Of a stretch of 64,000 nt of DNA, positions 62,380 through 64,000 are shown one piece after another. Position 1 is the first letter of the stretch; each line of letters starts with the position of its first letter. The stretch is from Microbacterium flavum (GTDB lineage Bacteria > Actinomycetota > Actinomycetes > Actinomycetales > Microbacteriaceae), in the NCBI RefSeq assembly GCF_018717645.1, contig NZ_JAFLHG010000005.1:174628-238627 (forward strand). Direction: 5' to 3'. Position numbers and translations under genes: made by a program. The notes under the pieces are model-generated. The model was not told where the DNA came from and made no database searches. It saw nothing but the letters and a program-made list of their open reading frames with translations.

Positions 62380-63152
62380 GCGCGCCGGCGGTGATCTCGC
62401 TGCGCGGCGTCGAGAAGTCCTTCGGCGACCTGCGCGTCCTCCGCGGCGTCGACCTCGACGTCCCGCGCGGCACGATCTTCGCTCTGCTCGGGTCCAACGG
62501 AGCGGGCAAGACGACGCTCGTCCGCATCCTCTCGACGTTGCTGCGAGCGGATGCCGGGGCGGCAGCCGTGGCCGGGCGGGAGGTGGCATCCGACCCCGCC
62601 GGCGTCCGCGAGGAGATCAGTCTCACGGGACAGTTCGCCGCCGTCGACGAGGTGCTCACCGGGCGGGAGAACCTCGCGCTCGTCGCGCGGCTGAGGCACC
62701 TTCGGAACCCCGGAGCGGTCGCCGACGCGCTGCTCGGACGGTTCTCGCTGACGGATGCCGGGGCGCGGGCGGCGGGCACCTACTCGGGCGGGATGCGGCG
62801 TCGCCTCGACATCGCGATGAGTCTCGTCGGCGACCCGCGGGTGATCTTCCTGGATGAGCCGACGACGGGTCTGGACCCGGAGGCGCGACGCGAGGTGTGG
62901 GACACCGTCCGGAGCCTCGCCGATGGAGGGACGACGGTCCTCCTGACGACGCAGTACCTCGACGAGGCGGAGCGTCTCGCCGATCGCATCGCGATCCTCC
63001 ACGAGGGCCGGATCCTCGTGGAGGGCACCCTCGACGAGCTGAAGGCGCTGCTGCCGCCCGCTCGTGTCGAGTACGTGGAGAAGCAGCCGAGCCTCGAGGA
63101 CGTCTTCCTCGCCCTCACCGGCCCTTCGACAACCTCAGGGAGCGGATCATGA
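62376..63152 (+). CDS. ABC transporter ATP-binding protein, DrrA-like
   Basis: A 258-aa protein with Walker A LLGSNGAGKTTLVR, signature YSGGMRRRLDIAM, Walker B VIFLDEPTTGLDPEARREVW and the switch His region replaced by TTQYLDEAERLAD. This is the drug-export DrrA group. It overlaps the DUF1048 frame and the permease gene by 4 bp each (ATGA). Confidence 0.92.
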   Translation: MSAPAVISLRGVEKSFGDLRVLRGVDLDVPRGTIFALLGSNGAGKTTLVRILSTLLRADAGAAAVAGREVASDPAGVREEISLTGQFAAVDEVLTGRENLALVARLRHLRNPGAVADALLGRFSLTDAGARAAGTYSGGMRRRLDIAMSLVGDPRVIFLDEPTTGLDPEARREVWDTVRSLADGGTTVLLTTQYLDEAERLADRIAILHEGRILVEGTLDELKALLPPARVEYVEKQPSLEDVFLALTGPSTTSGSGS

Positions 63153-63910
63153 GCGCACACGTCTTCGCCGACACGGCGACCCTCACCGGGCGGTCGCTCC
63201 GCCACATCCTGCGCAGTCCCGACACGATCATCACGACGGCGGTGACGCCGATCGCCCTGATGCTCCTGTTCGTCTACGTCCTCGGCGGCGCGATCGACAC
63301 CGGAGCGGGCACGGCGGCGTACATCGACTACATGCTCCCCGGCATCCTGCTCATCACCATCGCGTCGGGGATCGCCTACACGTCGTACCGGCTCTTCCTT
63401 GACCTCCAGGGCGGGATCTTCGCGCGGTTCCAGTCCATGCCGATCGCGCGCTCGTCCGTGCTGTGGGCGCACGTGCTCACCTCGCTCGTCGCGAACCTCG
63501 TCTCCCTCGCGCTGGTCGTCGGAGTGGCGCTGCTCATGGGCTTCCGCAGCTCCGCGGGGGTGCTGGCGTGGCTGGCGGTCGTGGGGCTGCTCGTCCTCGT
63601 CATCCTCGCGTTGACGTGGGTGGCGGTCATTGCGGGCCTGGCGGCCCGAAGCGTCGACGGCGCGAGCGCGTTCAGCTACCCGCTCATCTTCCTGCCGTTC
63701 GTCAGCTCGGCCTTCGTCCCGACCGACACCATGCCCGCGCCGGTGGCGTGGTTCGCCGAGCATCAGCCCGTCACGCCGATCGTGAACTCGATCCGTGCGC
63801 TGCTCGGTGGTGGCGCTGTGGCAGGAGATGTGTGGATCGCCCTCGCCTGGATGCTCGGCATCCTTCTCGCCGGCTACACCGGCGCGATGCTCCTCTACCG
63901 CCGCCGCTGA
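63149..63910 (+). CDS. ABC-2 type permease, DrrB-like
   Basis: A 253-aa protein with six helices, the family motif YIDYMLPGILLITIASG and FARFQSMPIARSSVLWAH, and LPFVSSAFVPTDTMPAPVAWFAEHQP near the end, typical of DrrB permeases. It forms the exporter with the preceding ATPase. The operon ends in GC-rich non-coding sequence. Confidence 0.92.
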   Translation: MSAHVFADTATLTGRSLRHILRSPDTIITTAVTPIALMLLFVYVLGGAIDTGAGTAAYIDYMLPGILLITIASGIAYTSYRLFLDLQGGIFARFQSMPIARSSVLWAHVLTSLVANLVSLALVVGVALLMGFRSSAGVLAWLAVVGLLVLVILALTWVAVIAGLAARSVDGASAFSYPLIFLPFVSSAFVPTDTMPAPVAWFAEHQPVTPIVNSIRALLGGGAVAGDVWIALAWMLGILLAGYTGAMLLYRRR

Positions 63911-63981
63911 CGCGTCGCGCCGGGCCCGCCGCCCCGCGCCTGCCCCCGCCCCGCCCCCGCGCCCGCCGCCCCCGCCCCCGT

Positions 63982-64000
63982 CCTGCCGAGTGTCCAAGAC
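63982..64000. repeat. Second copy of the TGCCGAGTGTCC repeat (cut by window edge)
   Basis: CTGCCGAGTGTCCAAGAC matches the arm at 61509-61526 except for one base. It is probably the first arm of another inverted element that continues outside the window. It lies 72 bp after the ABC permease stop. Confidence 0.6.

Overview
The window looks like a high-GC actinobacterial chromosome, most likely Microbacteriaceae (Microbacterium-like). The reasons are high GC, leaderless or GTG-started genes, an actinobacterial kdp operon, and CmtR/CsoR/CtpG-type metal genes. This assignment is inference from gene content, not from a marker gene.

Left flank (1-3183): the start of an MFS drug exporter, an XRE-cupin regulator, a thioredoxin-reductase-like flavoprotein translationally coupled to a methyltransferase, then a decayed fragment of a Tn7-like transposase gene that runs into a transposon end.

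Centre (3189-50776): a 47.6-kb composite Tn7-like element. Both outer ends start TGTCGG, carry a TGACAC site 19 nt inside, and are flanked by the same 5-bp sequence GGAAG (3184-3188 and 50777-50781), which reads as a target-site duplication. A back-to-back pair of ends separated by ACGAC at 32305-32309 splits the composite into two units. Unit A (3189-32304) carries metal handling and extracytoplasmic redox genes, nearly all on the plus strand. These are a CmtR/CtpG-type ATPase pair, a DsbA-like thiol oxidoreductase, a flavoprotein, a CDF exporter, CopC, LspA, a complete System II cytochrome c maturation set (TlpA/ResA, CcdA, ResB, CcsB), CtaG, Lnt, two M23 peptidases, DUF3105/DUF305 proteins, a CopD-CtaG fusion, CsoR-CopZ-CopA, a second Cu-type ATPase with a CPD ion motif, and a YHS protein. 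Unit B (32310-50776) carries defence and conflict genes. These are a split HipA-like kinase with a HIRAN partner, a HigB / HTH-ImmA/IrrE pair, a three-gene ubiquitin-like conjugation module (tandem Ub-like protein, E2-like protein, JAB-E1 fusion), an Mrr-like endonuclease, a PLD-type nuclease divergent from an N6-adenine methyltransferase, small regulators and a metallophosphoesterase. Unit B ends with the transposition operon tnsA-tniA-tniB-tniQ, in which each gene overlaps the next. The TniQ protein is fused to six zinc-ribbon repeats.

Right flank (50782-64000): ordinary chromosome. It holds an ArsR/SRPBCC pair whose -35 box lies 3 bp from the insertion, a DUF389 membrane protein, the kdpFABC-kdpDE potassium system including an extra 27-aa peptide gene, and a PadR-DUF1048-ABC exporter operon in which the DUF1048 gene has a one-base frameshift. 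A short dispersed inverted repeat (TGCCGAGTGTCC) occurs upstream of kdp and again at the window edge.

I found no tRNA, rRNA or CRISPR array. All family names come from motif recognition by eye; no search was run.
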